A stretch of 11,623 bases of DNA from Actinomycetota bacterium (GTDB taxonomy: Bacteria; Actinomycetota; Actinomycetes; Streptosporangiales; Streptosporangiaceae), in the NCBI GenBank assembly GCA_003168295.1, contig PMST01000312.1, positions 1 through 11,623 on the forward strand. Reading direction: 5' to 3'. The position numbers and the translations under genes are program-made. Below the pieces are notes generated by a model. It was not told the DNA's origin, searched no databases, and saw nothing but the letters and a program-made list of their open reading frames with translations. Shown here piece after piece: positions 1-10,118 of the stretch. How positions within the stretch are numbered: position 1 is the first letter of the stretch; each line of letters starts with the position of its first letter.

Positions 1-283
1 CACATGGGCGGTGTCCTTCCTGAAGAACGTGCCGCCGCCGAGGATGGCTCATGGCGTCGGCGTGCCGAACGAATCATGTCTGAAACGCCCCAATTCACGC
101 CGGTCGATCGGATGATCTGGTACCAATGAATTCCGCTCTGGCCGAGATGTGAACACGCCGTCGGTCCGGCTGCCGGTGAGTAGCGGCATATTGGCGGCAA
201 GCTCGCCGATACTGTGACAGGGTGGAGCGTGGGTCGCACTTAGCTCGTCGTCGAGGTCGGCCCGGATACGCATTACGGAGCCC

Positions 284-290
284 AAGGAAG
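284..290 (+). promoter_or_regulatory. Ribosome-binding site that sets the start of the diguanylate cyclase gene
   Basis: The sequence AAGGAAG ends 6 bases before the in-frame GTG at 297. It is the best Shine-Dalgarno match in the region and is the reason for choosing 297 over the upstream in-frame GTG at 222, which has no comparable site and would add 25 Arg-rich residues that look unlike protein of this family. This is a direct sequence reading; the start itself is an inference. Confidence 0.6.
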
Positions 291-296
291 CACCCT

Positions 297-1670
297 GTGG
301 ATGCCACCTTCCGGCCAGCCTTGCGCAAGCGACTGCTTAAGGTCCAGGCCTGGCCGATATCCGAGCTGCCGCGCTCCCTGATCGTTTTCATCGTCACGGT
401 GGTACTGATCGACGTCGCCGCGATCGCGGTTGGCGCAGCCGTACTGCCCATCCATACTCACAACCTGATCGCTTTCGGCGTGCTGCTAGCGTGCAACGCA
501 GCCACGGTTGAACTTACCCGAAGGCTGAGCGAACCAGAAGGCGTCATCAAGGACGTTTATACGATCTGGGAGCTTCCCGTTATCGTCCTGCTGCCTTTTC
601 TTTACGCGCTGCTCATGCCGATCGCCCGGCTGGCCCTGACTCAGTGGCGGGTCCGGCGCGCTCCCCTCTACCGTCGGGTGTTCAGTGCGGCAGCCATAGG
701 GATTGCCTATGGATCCGCTTCCCTTGCCTTCAGGGGCCTCGCCCACCTCGTGCTCAGCTCTAGCCAGACTCCTGAACGCAACGTCAGCACCTGGATCATG
801 GTCGTAGCAGCGTGCGCCGTCATCCAGTGGGTCGTGAATCAGATCCTGGTCCTGACCGCGATCAAGGCTTCGGAACCAGAGACTAAGGTGCGGAAAGCGG
901 CATTCGGCGGCGAGTCGCTCCGCAACGACGTCACTGAGCTGTGCGTCGCCGTTCTCGCCACGCTGGCGATAGCGATGAGCCTGCTCGCCGTCGTCATAGC
1001 CTTGCCGCTTGTGACGTTGCTGCAGCGCTCCTTCCGGCACGCCCAGCTGCTTAAGGACGCCCGGGCCGATTCCAAGACGGGTCTGCTGAACGCGGCGACC
1101 TGGGAGCGCGAGTCCGCGGCGGAGGTCGCCCGTGCGGTTCGGACCAGGACGCCGCTGGCGGTGGCCATGCTGGACATCGACCGGTTCAAGGGAATCAACG
1201 ACACCTACGGTCACATGGTCGGAGATCAGGTGATCAAGGAGATAGCCTGCGCGCTGAACAACCTGCTCCGCGATTACGATATCGCCGGCCGGTTCGGCGG
1301 TGAGGAGTTCTCGCTGCTGCTGCCTCAGACCAAGGCTGTAGACGCCTTCCGCATCGCCGAGCGGGTCCGGTCCGCCATCTCCGGCCTTTGCATCATCGCT
1401 CCCGGCGCGTCCGGCGGCGAGAGGGTGCATGTCACGGTGTCGATCGGGGTGGCGGCGCTGGACAGCGGTAGCCGGCGTGAGTTCGCTGACCTGATGGCCG
1501 CGGCCGACGCGGCCCTGTACCGGGCCAAGGCCGGCGGCCGGGATCAGGTGCAGATGATCAGCACCACCAGGGGCCTGAGCGCGGTCAGCAGCATCCCGCG
1601 CGCGGGCGGGCAAGCCGCAGAGACGCCCAGCGTGTTCCGCCGCCCGGCGAGCCGCGCCGTGAGCTCGTGA
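297..1670 (+). CDS. Membrane-anchored GGDEF diguanylate cyclase
   Basis: Predicted to make cyclic di-GMP from two GTP at the inner face of the cell membrane. The 457-residue protein has about six hydrophobic segments (roughly residues 27-50, 56-71, 93-114, 128-153, 164-189 and 213-240), a short linker, then a GGDEF domain from about residue 258 (DSKTGLLN) to about 420. The active-site motif reads GGEEF (residues 334-338), an accepted active variant. An RxxD inhibitory site (RDYD, 325-328) lies exactly five residues before it, so feedback inhibition by the product is expected. The DIDRFKGINDTYGH block supplies metal and GTP contacts. No EAL or PAS domain is seen; the C-terminal 35 or so residues look disordered. 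The membrane part resembles the multi-helix N-termini of many actinobacterial GGDEF proteins, and its signal is unknown. It converges with the lipoprotein gene (10-base gap) and has no visible link to arginine synthesis. Start chosen from the AAGGAAG site; an earlier GTG at 222 is possible. Confidence 0.9.
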   Translation: MDATFRPALRKRLLKVQAWPISELPRSLIVFIVTVVLIDVAAIAVGAAVLPIHTHNLIAFGVLLACNAATVELTRRLSEPEGVIKDVYTIWELPVIVLLPFLYALLMPIARLALTQWRVRRAPLYRRVFSAAAIGIAYGSASLAFRGLAHLVLSSSQTPERNVSTWIMVVAACAVIQWVVNQILVLTAIKASEPETKVRKAAFGGESLRNDVTELCVAVLATLAIAMSLLAVVIALPLVTLLQRSFRHAQLLKDARADSKTGLLNAATWERESAAEVARAVRTRTPLAVAMLDIDRFKGINDTYGHMVGDQVIKEIACALNNLLRDYDIAGRFGGEEFSLLLPQTKAVDAFRIAERVRSAISGLCIIAPGASGGERVHVTVSIGVAALDSGSRREFADLMAAADAALYRAKAGGRDQVQMISTTRGLSAVSSIPRAGGQAAETPSVFRRPASRAVSS

Positions 1671-1680
1671 CGGAGCCTGG

Positions 1681-2130
1681 TCAGTCGGCGGTGGTCGTGG
1701 GCGTTGGGACCGGCAGGACCGCGAGGATCGCGGCGCTGCTGGTGTGACACTGCGACGCGTTACCGGTGCTCAGTACCTCCGGTGTGGCGAACCCCTGGCA
1801 CGTCCAGCCGTTCACCGTGACCGGTGCGCCGCCGCCGTTGCCCTGCACCTGCCCGGCCCTGATCTTGGCCGCGTACTCGTCCTCGACGTGCATCGCCGTC
1901 CCGCAGGCCACGGTGCCCTTGGCGACCTTGATGACGACCGGCACGTTCGCCGCGGTTCGCGTGGTCCCGCAGGTCGCTCCCGCCCCGACGGCCGCAGAGC
2001 CCGGTGTCGCCCTGGCGGACGAGCAGCCCGCGAGCAGACAGGCGCAACAGCCCGCCACGAGCACGGCCCGGCCACCCATCATCAGCACCGCGCGGTCGCC
2101 GAAATGCCCCAGCCGGGGTCGCCGTCCCAT
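1681..2130 (-). CDS. Small secreted lipoprotein of unknown function
   Basis: Predicted 149-residue exported lipoprotein. The N-terminus has a basic stretch (MGRRPRLG), a hydrophobic core and a lipobox LAGC with the lipid-bearing Cys at residue 36, so it should be anchored on the outer face of the membrane. The mature part has four further Cys residues (in TCGTT, ACGTA, WTCQG and QCHTS), compatible with two disulfides, a Gly-rich turn (GNGGG) and a conserved-looking GWTCQGF segment. It resembles short Cys-containing hypothetical lipoproteins common in actinomycetes, but I do not recognise a function. The ATG at 2130 is preceded by GGAG at 9 bases. Alternatives are GTG at 2145, which has its purine run too close, and the double Met at residues 17-18, which would give a more normal signal length. 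It is transcribed divergently from argC, so the operator region between them may affect both. Confidence 0.75.
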   Translation of the reverse strand: MGRRPRLGHFGDRAVLMMGGRAVLVAGCCACLLAGCSSARATPGSAAVGAGATCGTTRTAANVPVVIKVAKGTVACGTAMHVEDEYAAKIRAGQVQGNGGGAPVTVNGWTCQGFATPEVLSTGNASQCHTSSAAILAVLPVPTPTTTAD

Positions 2131-2171
2131 GCCATCCCGCTCCACGCTCCCAGCCTATGACCGCCTCCGGG

Positions 2172-2208
2172 TTGCATATTAATGCGAAGCCATGAATACT
2201 CTTACATG
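2172..2208. promoter_or_regulatory. Tandem ARG-box operator upstream of argC
   Basis: Two imperfect palindromes lie in an AT-rich island. Box 1 (2172-2187) has GCAT and ATGC arms around a 4-base centre. Box 2 (2191-2208) has CATG arms and contains the half-site TGAAT typical of ArgR boxes. Their centres are 20 bases apart, about two helical turns, the usual arrangement for a hexameric ArgR bound to paired boxes. A TTGCAT (2172-2177) and a TACTCT (2197-2202) could serve as -35 and -10 elements, but the 19-base spacing is long. ArgR with arginine would be expected to cover the promoter of the arg operon, whose repressor is encoded at its end. The lipoprotein gene diverges from the same region. 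The operator call is strong by position; exact boundaries are uncertain. Confidence 0.65.
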
Positions 2209-2242
2209 ACAACGCAGACGCGCGAGGGACAGGGCCAGGCAA

Positions 2243-3292
2243 ATGGGTGCGAGGGTAGCGGTAGCGGGGGCTAGCGGCTACGCCGGAGGCGAACTACTGC
2301 GCCTGCTGGCTGGTCATCCGGATCTTGAGATCGGCCCGCTGGCCGCAGCCGCCAACGCCGGGACGCCCGTGACCGCGGTGCACCCGCAGCTGACCGGCCT
2401 TCCCGGCCTCGGCGACAGCGTGTTCACCCGCACCGACCCGGACATTCTCGCCGGCGCCGACCTGCTCTTTACGGCCCTGCCGCACGGCGAGTCCGCACAG
2501 CTGGCGGCCAGGCTCCCGGCCCAGCTCAAGATCATTGACCTAGGCGCCGACTTCAGGCTGGCCGATCCGCAGGCCTGGACGCAGTACTATCCGACGCCGT
2601 ACGCAGGCCAGTGGACGTACGGACTGCCCGAGCTGCCCGGCGCCCGAGACGCGATCAAGGCCTCCGCCACGGTGGCCGCGCCCGGCTGCTACGCCACCGC
2701 TTCGATCCTCGCCCTGGCCCCGCTGCTGGCCGCGGGCCTGGCCGACCCGGCCGACATCGTGATCGTCGCCGCCTCGGGCACCTCGGGCGCGGGCCGCGCG
2801 CCCCGGCCTGACCTGGTCGGCAGCGAGGTGATGGGGTCGATGTCCGCGTATCAGGCCGGAGGGACGCACCGGCATACGCCGGAGATAGAGCAAGCCCTTT
2901 TTTCGGAACGGACACGGGTATCTCGGTCCGGCCCCGTGACTGTCTCGTTCACGCCGTCGCTCGCCCCGATGTCACGCGGCATCCTGGCTACCTGCACGGC
3001 GGTGTCTACCGCCGCGGCTCACCAGCTGCGGGAGGCGCTCCACCACGCCTACGGCCCAGAGCCATTCGTCCACCTGCTGCCCGAGGGACGGTGGCCCGCC
3101 ACCGGCGCGATCTTCGGGTCCAACGCGGCTCATCTGCAAGTGGCGGCCGACACCCACGCCGGCCGGGCCATCGTCGTCTGCGCCCTGGACAACCTGGTCA
3201 AGGGGGCGGCCGGCCAGGCCATCCAGATCGCCAACCTCATGCTCGGCCTGCCGGAAACCGCCGGCCTGACCGCATACGGAGTAGCGCCTTGA
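2243..3292 (+). CDS. argC: N-acetyl-gamma-glutamyl-phosphate reductase
   Basis: Third step of arginine synthesis: NADPH-dependent reduction of N-acetylglutamyl phosphate to the semialdehyde, in the cytoplasm. The 349-residue protein has the N-terminal dinucleotide-binding motif GASGYAG (residues 9-15), LPHGES, the family signature APGCYAT with the catalytic Cys at 149, a GTSGAGR loop, and THRHTPE (208-214), whose His residues include the expected general base (probably His211). Length is normal for the family. The ATG at 2243 is preceded by AGGG at 8 bases. First gene of the operon: its TGA overlaps the TTG start of argJ (TTGA), after a GGAG inside the argC 3' end. Transcription is probably repressed through the ARG boxes 35-70 bases upstream. 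Confidence 0.97.
   Translation: MGARVAVAGASGYAGGELLRLLAGHPDLEIGPLAAAANAGTPVTAVHPQLTGLPGLGDSVFTRTDPDILAGADLLFTALPHGESAQLAARLPAQLKIIDLGADFRLADPQAWTQYYPTPYAGQWTYGLPELPGARDAIKASATVAAPGCYATASILALAPLLAAGLADPADIVIVAASGTSGAGRAPRPDLVGSEVMGSMSAYQAGGTHRHTPEIEQALFSERTRVSRSGPVTVSFTPSLAPMSRGILATCTAVSTAAAHQLREALHHAYGPEPFVHLLPEGRWPATGAIFGSNAAHLQVAADTHAGRAIVVCALDNLVKGAAGQAIQIANLMLGLPETAGLTAYGVAP
3278..3281 (+). promoter_or_regulatory. Ribosome-binding site supporting the TTG start of argJ
   Basis: GGAG lies inside the last codons of argC, 7 bases before the TTG at 3289. The rival GTG at 3295 would be 13 bases away. The TTG overlaps the argC stop as TTGA, a normal coupling arrangement, and gives the N-terminus MSVTAPQGF, which fits actinobacterial ArgJ proteins. 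Confidence 0.6.
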
Positions 3293-4527
3293 GCGTGACC
3301 GCCCCGCAGGGTTTCCGCGCCGCCGGAGTAAAGGCCGGACTGAAAAAGTCCGACGACCCGGACGTCGCCGTCGTCCTGAACGACGGGCCTTCACGGTCCG
3401 CCGCCGCCGTGTTCACCTCCAACCGGGTGCAGGCCGCTCCGGTGATCTGGACCCGCCAGGTGGTGCGGGGTGGTCGGGTCAAGGCCGTGGTGCTCAACTC
3501 CGGCGGGGCCAACGCCTGCACCGGCCCGCTCGGCTTCCAGGACACCCACGCCACCGCCGAGCACCTGGCCGCGGCCCTCGGCGCCGGTGGTGAAGACGTG
3601 GGCGCGGGAGAGATCGCTGTCTGCTCGACCGGCCTGATCGGCGAGCGCCTGCCCATGGACAAGCTCCTCCCCGGTGTCGACGCCGCGGTGACAGGAGCCT
3701 CGCGGGCTGGCGGCCTGGCCGCCGCCGACGCGATCAGGACCACCGACACCGTGGTCAAGATCGCCTTCCGGCGCTCTGTTGCCTCGGGGGGAACGATCCC
3801 CCCCAGACCCCCCCTGCTTACGGGGGGGCTGCCCGCCCCCCCGAACCCCCCGTTCTACACCGTGGGCGGGATGGCCAAGGGCGCCGGGATGCTCGCGCCG
3901 GCGCTGGCCACCATGCTGTGCGTGCTCACCACCGATGCTGACCTGCCCGCCGCCGAACTTGACGCCGCGCTGCGGTCCGCCACCGCGGTGACCTTCGACC
4001 GGCTGGACGCCGACGGCTGCATGTCCACGAACGACACGGTGCTGCTGCTGGCCAGCGGGGCGGCCGGCGTCACCCCTGACCGCGGCGAGTTCGCCGTGAC
4101 CCTCACCGAGGTGTGCGCCGACCTGGCCAGGCAGCTTCAGCTAGACGCCGAGGGCGCCGAGAAGATGATCACGATCGAGGTGGTCGGGGCCGCCTCGGAG
4201 TCCGACGCGGTGACCGCCGGGCGTGCCGTCGCCCGCAATAACCTGCTCAAGTGCGCCATCGGCGGCGAGGACCCCAACTGGGGCCGGGTGCTGAGCGCGG
4301 TGGGGACCACGGACGCGGTCTTCGAGCCCGACCGGCTGAACGTGGCGATCAACGGCATCTGGGTCTGCCGCCACGGTGCCGCCGGTGATGAGCGTTCGAA
4401 GGTGGACCTGAAGCCGAAGGACGTGACGATCACCGTGGACCTGTCCGCGGGCCCGCATTCCGCGACCATCTTGACCACCGACCTGACCGCCGCGTATGTG
4501 CACGAGAACAGCGCGTACTCGACATGA
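3289..4527 (+). CDS. argJ: Glutamate N-acetyltransferase / ornithine acetyltransferase
   Basis: ArgJ moves the acetyl group from N-acetylornithine to glutamate, closing the acetyl cycle; some members also use acetyl-CoA. About 412 residues. Visible are the N-terminal TAPQGFRAAGV, SNRVQAAPV and NSGGANACTG, GGMAKGAGML, the autocleavage site in LATMLC (new N-terminal nucleophile Thr208), TFDRLDADGCMSTNDT, and near the end GGEDPNWGR and ENSAYST. Cleavage should give alpha and beta chains. Odd point: residues 166-188, just before GGMAKG, are a Pro/Gly-rich insertion encoded by a G/C-run hairpin element (3786-3851) that the family normally lacks; the frame is kept. The TTG start overlaps the argC stop and has GGAG at 7 bases. 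The 3' end runs into a 17-base tandem repeat leading to argB. Both enzyme halves otherwise look intact, so I expect function. Confidence 0.95.
   Translation: MSVTAPQGFRAAGVKAGLKKSDDPDVAVVLNDGPSRSAAAVFTSNRVQAAPVIWTRQVVRGGRVKAVVLNSGGANACTGPLGFQDTHATAEHLAAALGAGGEDVGAGEIAVCSTGLIGERLPMDKLLPGVDAAVTGASRAGGLAAADAIRTTDTVVKIAFRRSVASGGTIPPRPPLLTGGLPAPPNPPFYTVGGMAKGAGMLAPALATMLCVLTTDADLPAAELDAALRSATAVTFDRLDADGCMSTNDTVLLLASGAAGVTPDRGEFAVTLTEVCADLARQLQLDAEGAEKMITIEVVGAASESDAVTAGRAVARNNLLKCAIGGEDPNWGRVLSAVGTTDAVFEPDRLNVAINGIWVCRHGAAGDERSKVDLKPKDVTITVDLSAGPHSATILTTDLTAAYVHENSAYST
3786..3851. repeat. REP-like double G/C hairpin inserted in frame in argJ
   Basis: The order of runs is G6, 6-base loop, C7, AGA, C7, 7-base spacer, G7, 7-base loop, C7, GAA, C6. 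It therefore reads as two copies of a unit made of a G-run, loop, C-run, a three-base A/G linker and a second C-run. Several perfect 6-7 bp stems are possible, including C7 (3808-3814) with G7 (3822-3828). On the minus strand four G-runs could also form a quadruplex. Similar G-run/C-run units occur dispersed in actinomycete genomes as far as I recall, mostly between genes. It is translated here as a Pro/Gly-rich loop. The mobile origin is inference. Confidence 0.65.
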
Positions 4528-4561
4528 GGGCCTACCCGACATGAGGGCCTACCCGACATGA
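4521..4561 (+). repeat. 17-base tandem repeat forming the argJ-argB junction
   Basis: The unit GACATGAGGGCCTACCC occurs at 4521-4537 and 4538-4554, and its first seven bases recur at 4555-4561. Each copy contains ATGA and, two bases later, GAGGG. The ATG codons at 4524, 4541 and 4558 fall in three different frames. The first two each open a six-codon frame (MRAYPT) whose TGA overlaps the next ATG. The third ATG is argB. GAGGG stands 10 bases before the second and third ATG. Confidence 0.9.
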
Positions 4562-5459
4562 CCGTGAACGGCGACGCGCAGCGGGACGCGTCGGCCAAGG
4601 CAGCCACGCTGATCGAGGCCCTGCCCTGGCTGACCAGGTTCCACGGCCAGACCGTTGTGATCAAGTACGGCGGCCACGCGATGGAGGACGAGACGCTGCG
4701 CGCGGCCTTCGCGCAGGACTTGGTTTTCCTGCGTTACGCGGGTCTGCGCCCGGTCGTGGTGCACGGCGGCGGCCCGCAGATCACCGAGGAACTTGACCGG
4801 CGCGGCGTGGAGTCCACGTTCACCGCCGGGCTACGGGTCACCACGCCGGAAACGCTGGAAATCGTCCGGATGGTCCTTTCCGGCAAGGTCAACAAGGATC
4901 TCGTCGGCCTGATCAACCGGCACGGCCCGTTCGCCGTGGGCATGTCCGGTGAGGACGCCGGGACCTTCACCGCGATCCGCAAGGCGGCCGTCGTCGACGG
5001 CGAGCCGGTCGACATCGGCATGGTCGGCGAGATCGTGGCCACCGACTGCGGTGCCATCGAGGCGCTGCTGGCCGACGGCCGGATTCCGGTCGTCTCCAGC
5101 GTGGCCGGAGGGCAGGACGGTGAGGTCTACAACGTGAACGCGGACACCGCGGCGGCCGCGCTCGCGGTGGCGCTCGGCGCCGCCAAGCTCGTGGTGCTCA
5201 CCGACGTGGCCGGACTCTACCGGAACTGGCCGTCGTCGGACGAGGTGATTAGCCAGCTCACCGCACCCGAGCTCGAGCTGCTGCTGCCCTGGCTCGCGGC
5301 CGGGATGATCCCCAAGATGGAGGCGTGCCTGTTCGCCGTGCGCGGTGGTGTCCCGCAGGCCCACGTCCTCGACGGCCGCCTCAGCCACGCGGTCCTGCTT
5401 GAGATCTTCACCGATTCCGGCATTGGCACCATGGTCATCCCGGAGAAAGGAATCCTGCC

Positions 5460-5463
<4 letters not shown>
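4558..5463 (+). CDS. argB: Acetylglutamate kinase
   Basis: Second step of arginine synthesis: ATP-dependent phosphorylation of N-acetylglutamate in the cytoplasm. The 301-residue amino acid kinase shows VIKYGGHAM (Lys36 binds phosphate), VVHGGGPQI (His69-Gly72), [41 protein letters not shown] and a C-terminal GIGTMV. An N-terminal segment of about 30 residues before VVIKYGG, including the helix [11 protein letters not shown], is the hallmark of arginine-inhibited hexameric kinases and is absent from the arginine-insensitive E. coli type, so feedback inhibition by arginine is likely. The ATG at 4558 overlaps the stop of the second mini-ORF in the upstream tandem repeat. The argB TGA overlaps the argD GTG (GTGA). 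Nothing in the protein looks damaged. Confidence 0.97.
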
Positions 5464-7850
<2,387 letters not shown>

Positions 7851-7851
<1 letters not shown>

Positions 7852-8495
7852 TGAACCCGGCTACCCCGGTGACCAAGACCGCCAGGCACGCGCGTATCGC
7901 CGCGATCCTCGCCCGGGAGCAGGTCCGCTCCCAGGAGGAGCTCGCCGAGCTGCTCGAGCGGTACGCCAGCGTGCACGTGACCCAGGCGACCCTGTCCCGT
8001 GACCTTGATGAGCTCGGCGTGGTCCGGCTCCGCGCCACCGGCGGCGCGCTCGTCTACGCCCTGCCCGATGAGCCGGGCGGCCCCGGCTCCCGCCCCGGGG
8101 GCGCCATCGGCGGGACGACAACCCCGACACCTTCACCATCCCAAAGTCCCCAAAGTCCCGAAGACCCCCCGGCCCCTGGCGACCCCAAGCCCCTCCCAGG
8201 CCACCACGGGGCGGCCAGACAGCGGGAGAACACCGCGGAATCGACTCGCGACGCGCGGCTGGCGCGATACCTGGCTGAGCTGATGACCTCGGCCGAGGCG
8301 AGCGCGAACCTCGTCGTGCTCAGGACGCCAGCGGGCGCGGCTCAGTTCCTCGCCTCAGTCATCGACCACGCGGTCCTGCCATCGATTCTCGGTACCGTCG
8401 CCGGCGACGACACGGTCCTGCTCATCACGCGCGACCCAGCCGGCGGCGACGCCGCCGCAGCCGATCTCCTGCGCCGCGCCAACCGCCGCCGATGA
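7851..8495 (+). CDS. argR: Arginine repressor
   Basis: Arginine-responsive transcription factor that represses arginine genes by binding ARG boxes as a hexamer. The 214-residue protein has an N-terminal winged helix (about residues 10-75: SQEELAELL and [16 protein letters not shown]) and a C-terminal oligomerisation and arginine-binding domain (about 137-210: [16 protein letters not shown] and [12 protein letters not shown], where the GDD residues contact arginine). Family members are usually about 150-180 residues. The excess is a Pro/Ser/Gly-rich linker (about 76-130). The ATG at 7851 overlaps a TGA as TGATG; no Shine-Dalgarno lies at a usable distance (nearest GGAG is 19 bases away, inside a hairpin). 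A GTG at 7869 is an alternative. The IS-like remnant separates it from argF, so translation may depend on coupling. The probable target is the operator at 2172-2208. Confidence 0.93.
8142..8159 (+). repeat. 9-base tandem repeat in the argR linker
   Basis: CAAAGTCCC occurs twice in direct tandem and is followed by the related GAAGACCCC. It encodes part of the [10 protein letters not shown] stretch of the extra linker. Unit length is a multiple of three, so changes in copy number keep the frame. Confidence 0.7.
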
Positions 8496-8535
8496 CCGCC
8501 CGCCCCTCGTGCGGCGCCGGTGGCATCCTTCATAC

Positions 8536-8589
8536 GGACTCGGTGGCCCACCACGTACCGCGGACGGTACCCAGGGGCCCACCGAGTCC
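8536..8589 (+). terminator. Strong nested hairpin after argR, probable terminator
   Basis: A perfect 11-bp stem (GGACTCGGTGG at 8536-8546 with 8579-8589) encloses a second perfect 6-bp stem (GTACCG at 8555-8560 with CGGTAC at 8565-8570, loop CGGA). There is no T-run on either side, as is common for actinobacterial terminators. It lies 40 bases after the argR stop and 59 before argH, so it probably ends the argC-R transcript. It could instead be a dispersed palindromic repeat. Confidence 0.6.
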
Positions 8590-8606
8590 TATCGGGACAG
8601 CACCGG

Positions 8607-8648
8607 GTGCGACAAAACTGAGGCATAAGTGCGGTAGAAAGTAGAACT
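8607..8648 (+). promoter_or_regulatory. Candidate argH promoter, possibly leaderless
   Basis: An AT-richer stretch between the hairpin and argH. TAGAAA (8635-8640) resembles a -10 element and would place the transcript start at or next to the GTG at 8649, which has no convincing Shine-Dalgarno sequence. No clear -35 is seen. GCATAAGTGC (8623-8632) has GCA/TGC arms like one of the argC boxes and could be a weak ArgR half-site. Tentative. Confidence 0.25.
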
Positions 8649-10112
<1,464 letters not shown>

Positions 10113-10118
10113 CGGTAG

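Noticed and set aside
1..129. Two frames open from the left edge, stopping at 115 and 129, that could be the 3' end of a gene
   Set aside because: Both are under 45 codons, have mixed composition, and neither gives a recognisable protein; only one of them could be real and I cannot choose.
222..296. Longer N-terminus for the diguanylate cyclase from the GTG at 222
   Set aside because: No good ribosome-binding site, and the added 25 residues are Arg-rich and unlike the family; the GTG at 297 has AAGGAAG at 6 bases.
2192..2274. Short frames before argC: MNTLT (ATG 2192) whose TGA overlaps an ATG at 2206 opening 22 codons, resembling a leader peptide relay like that before argB
   Set aside because: Both lie in or just after the ARG boxes, whose CATGA arms create the overlap by chance; no ribosome-binding site and no run of Arg codons, so attenuation is not supported.
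3091..3288. Upstream extension of the argJ frame into argC
   Set aside because: It runs through argC coding sequence in another frame, and the extra residues are not ArgJ-like; the TTG at 3289 has good spacing to GGAG.
3798..3851. A rho-independent terminator inside argJ
   Set aside because: The stems are strong but there is no T-run, and argJ homology continues unbroken in frame on both sides.
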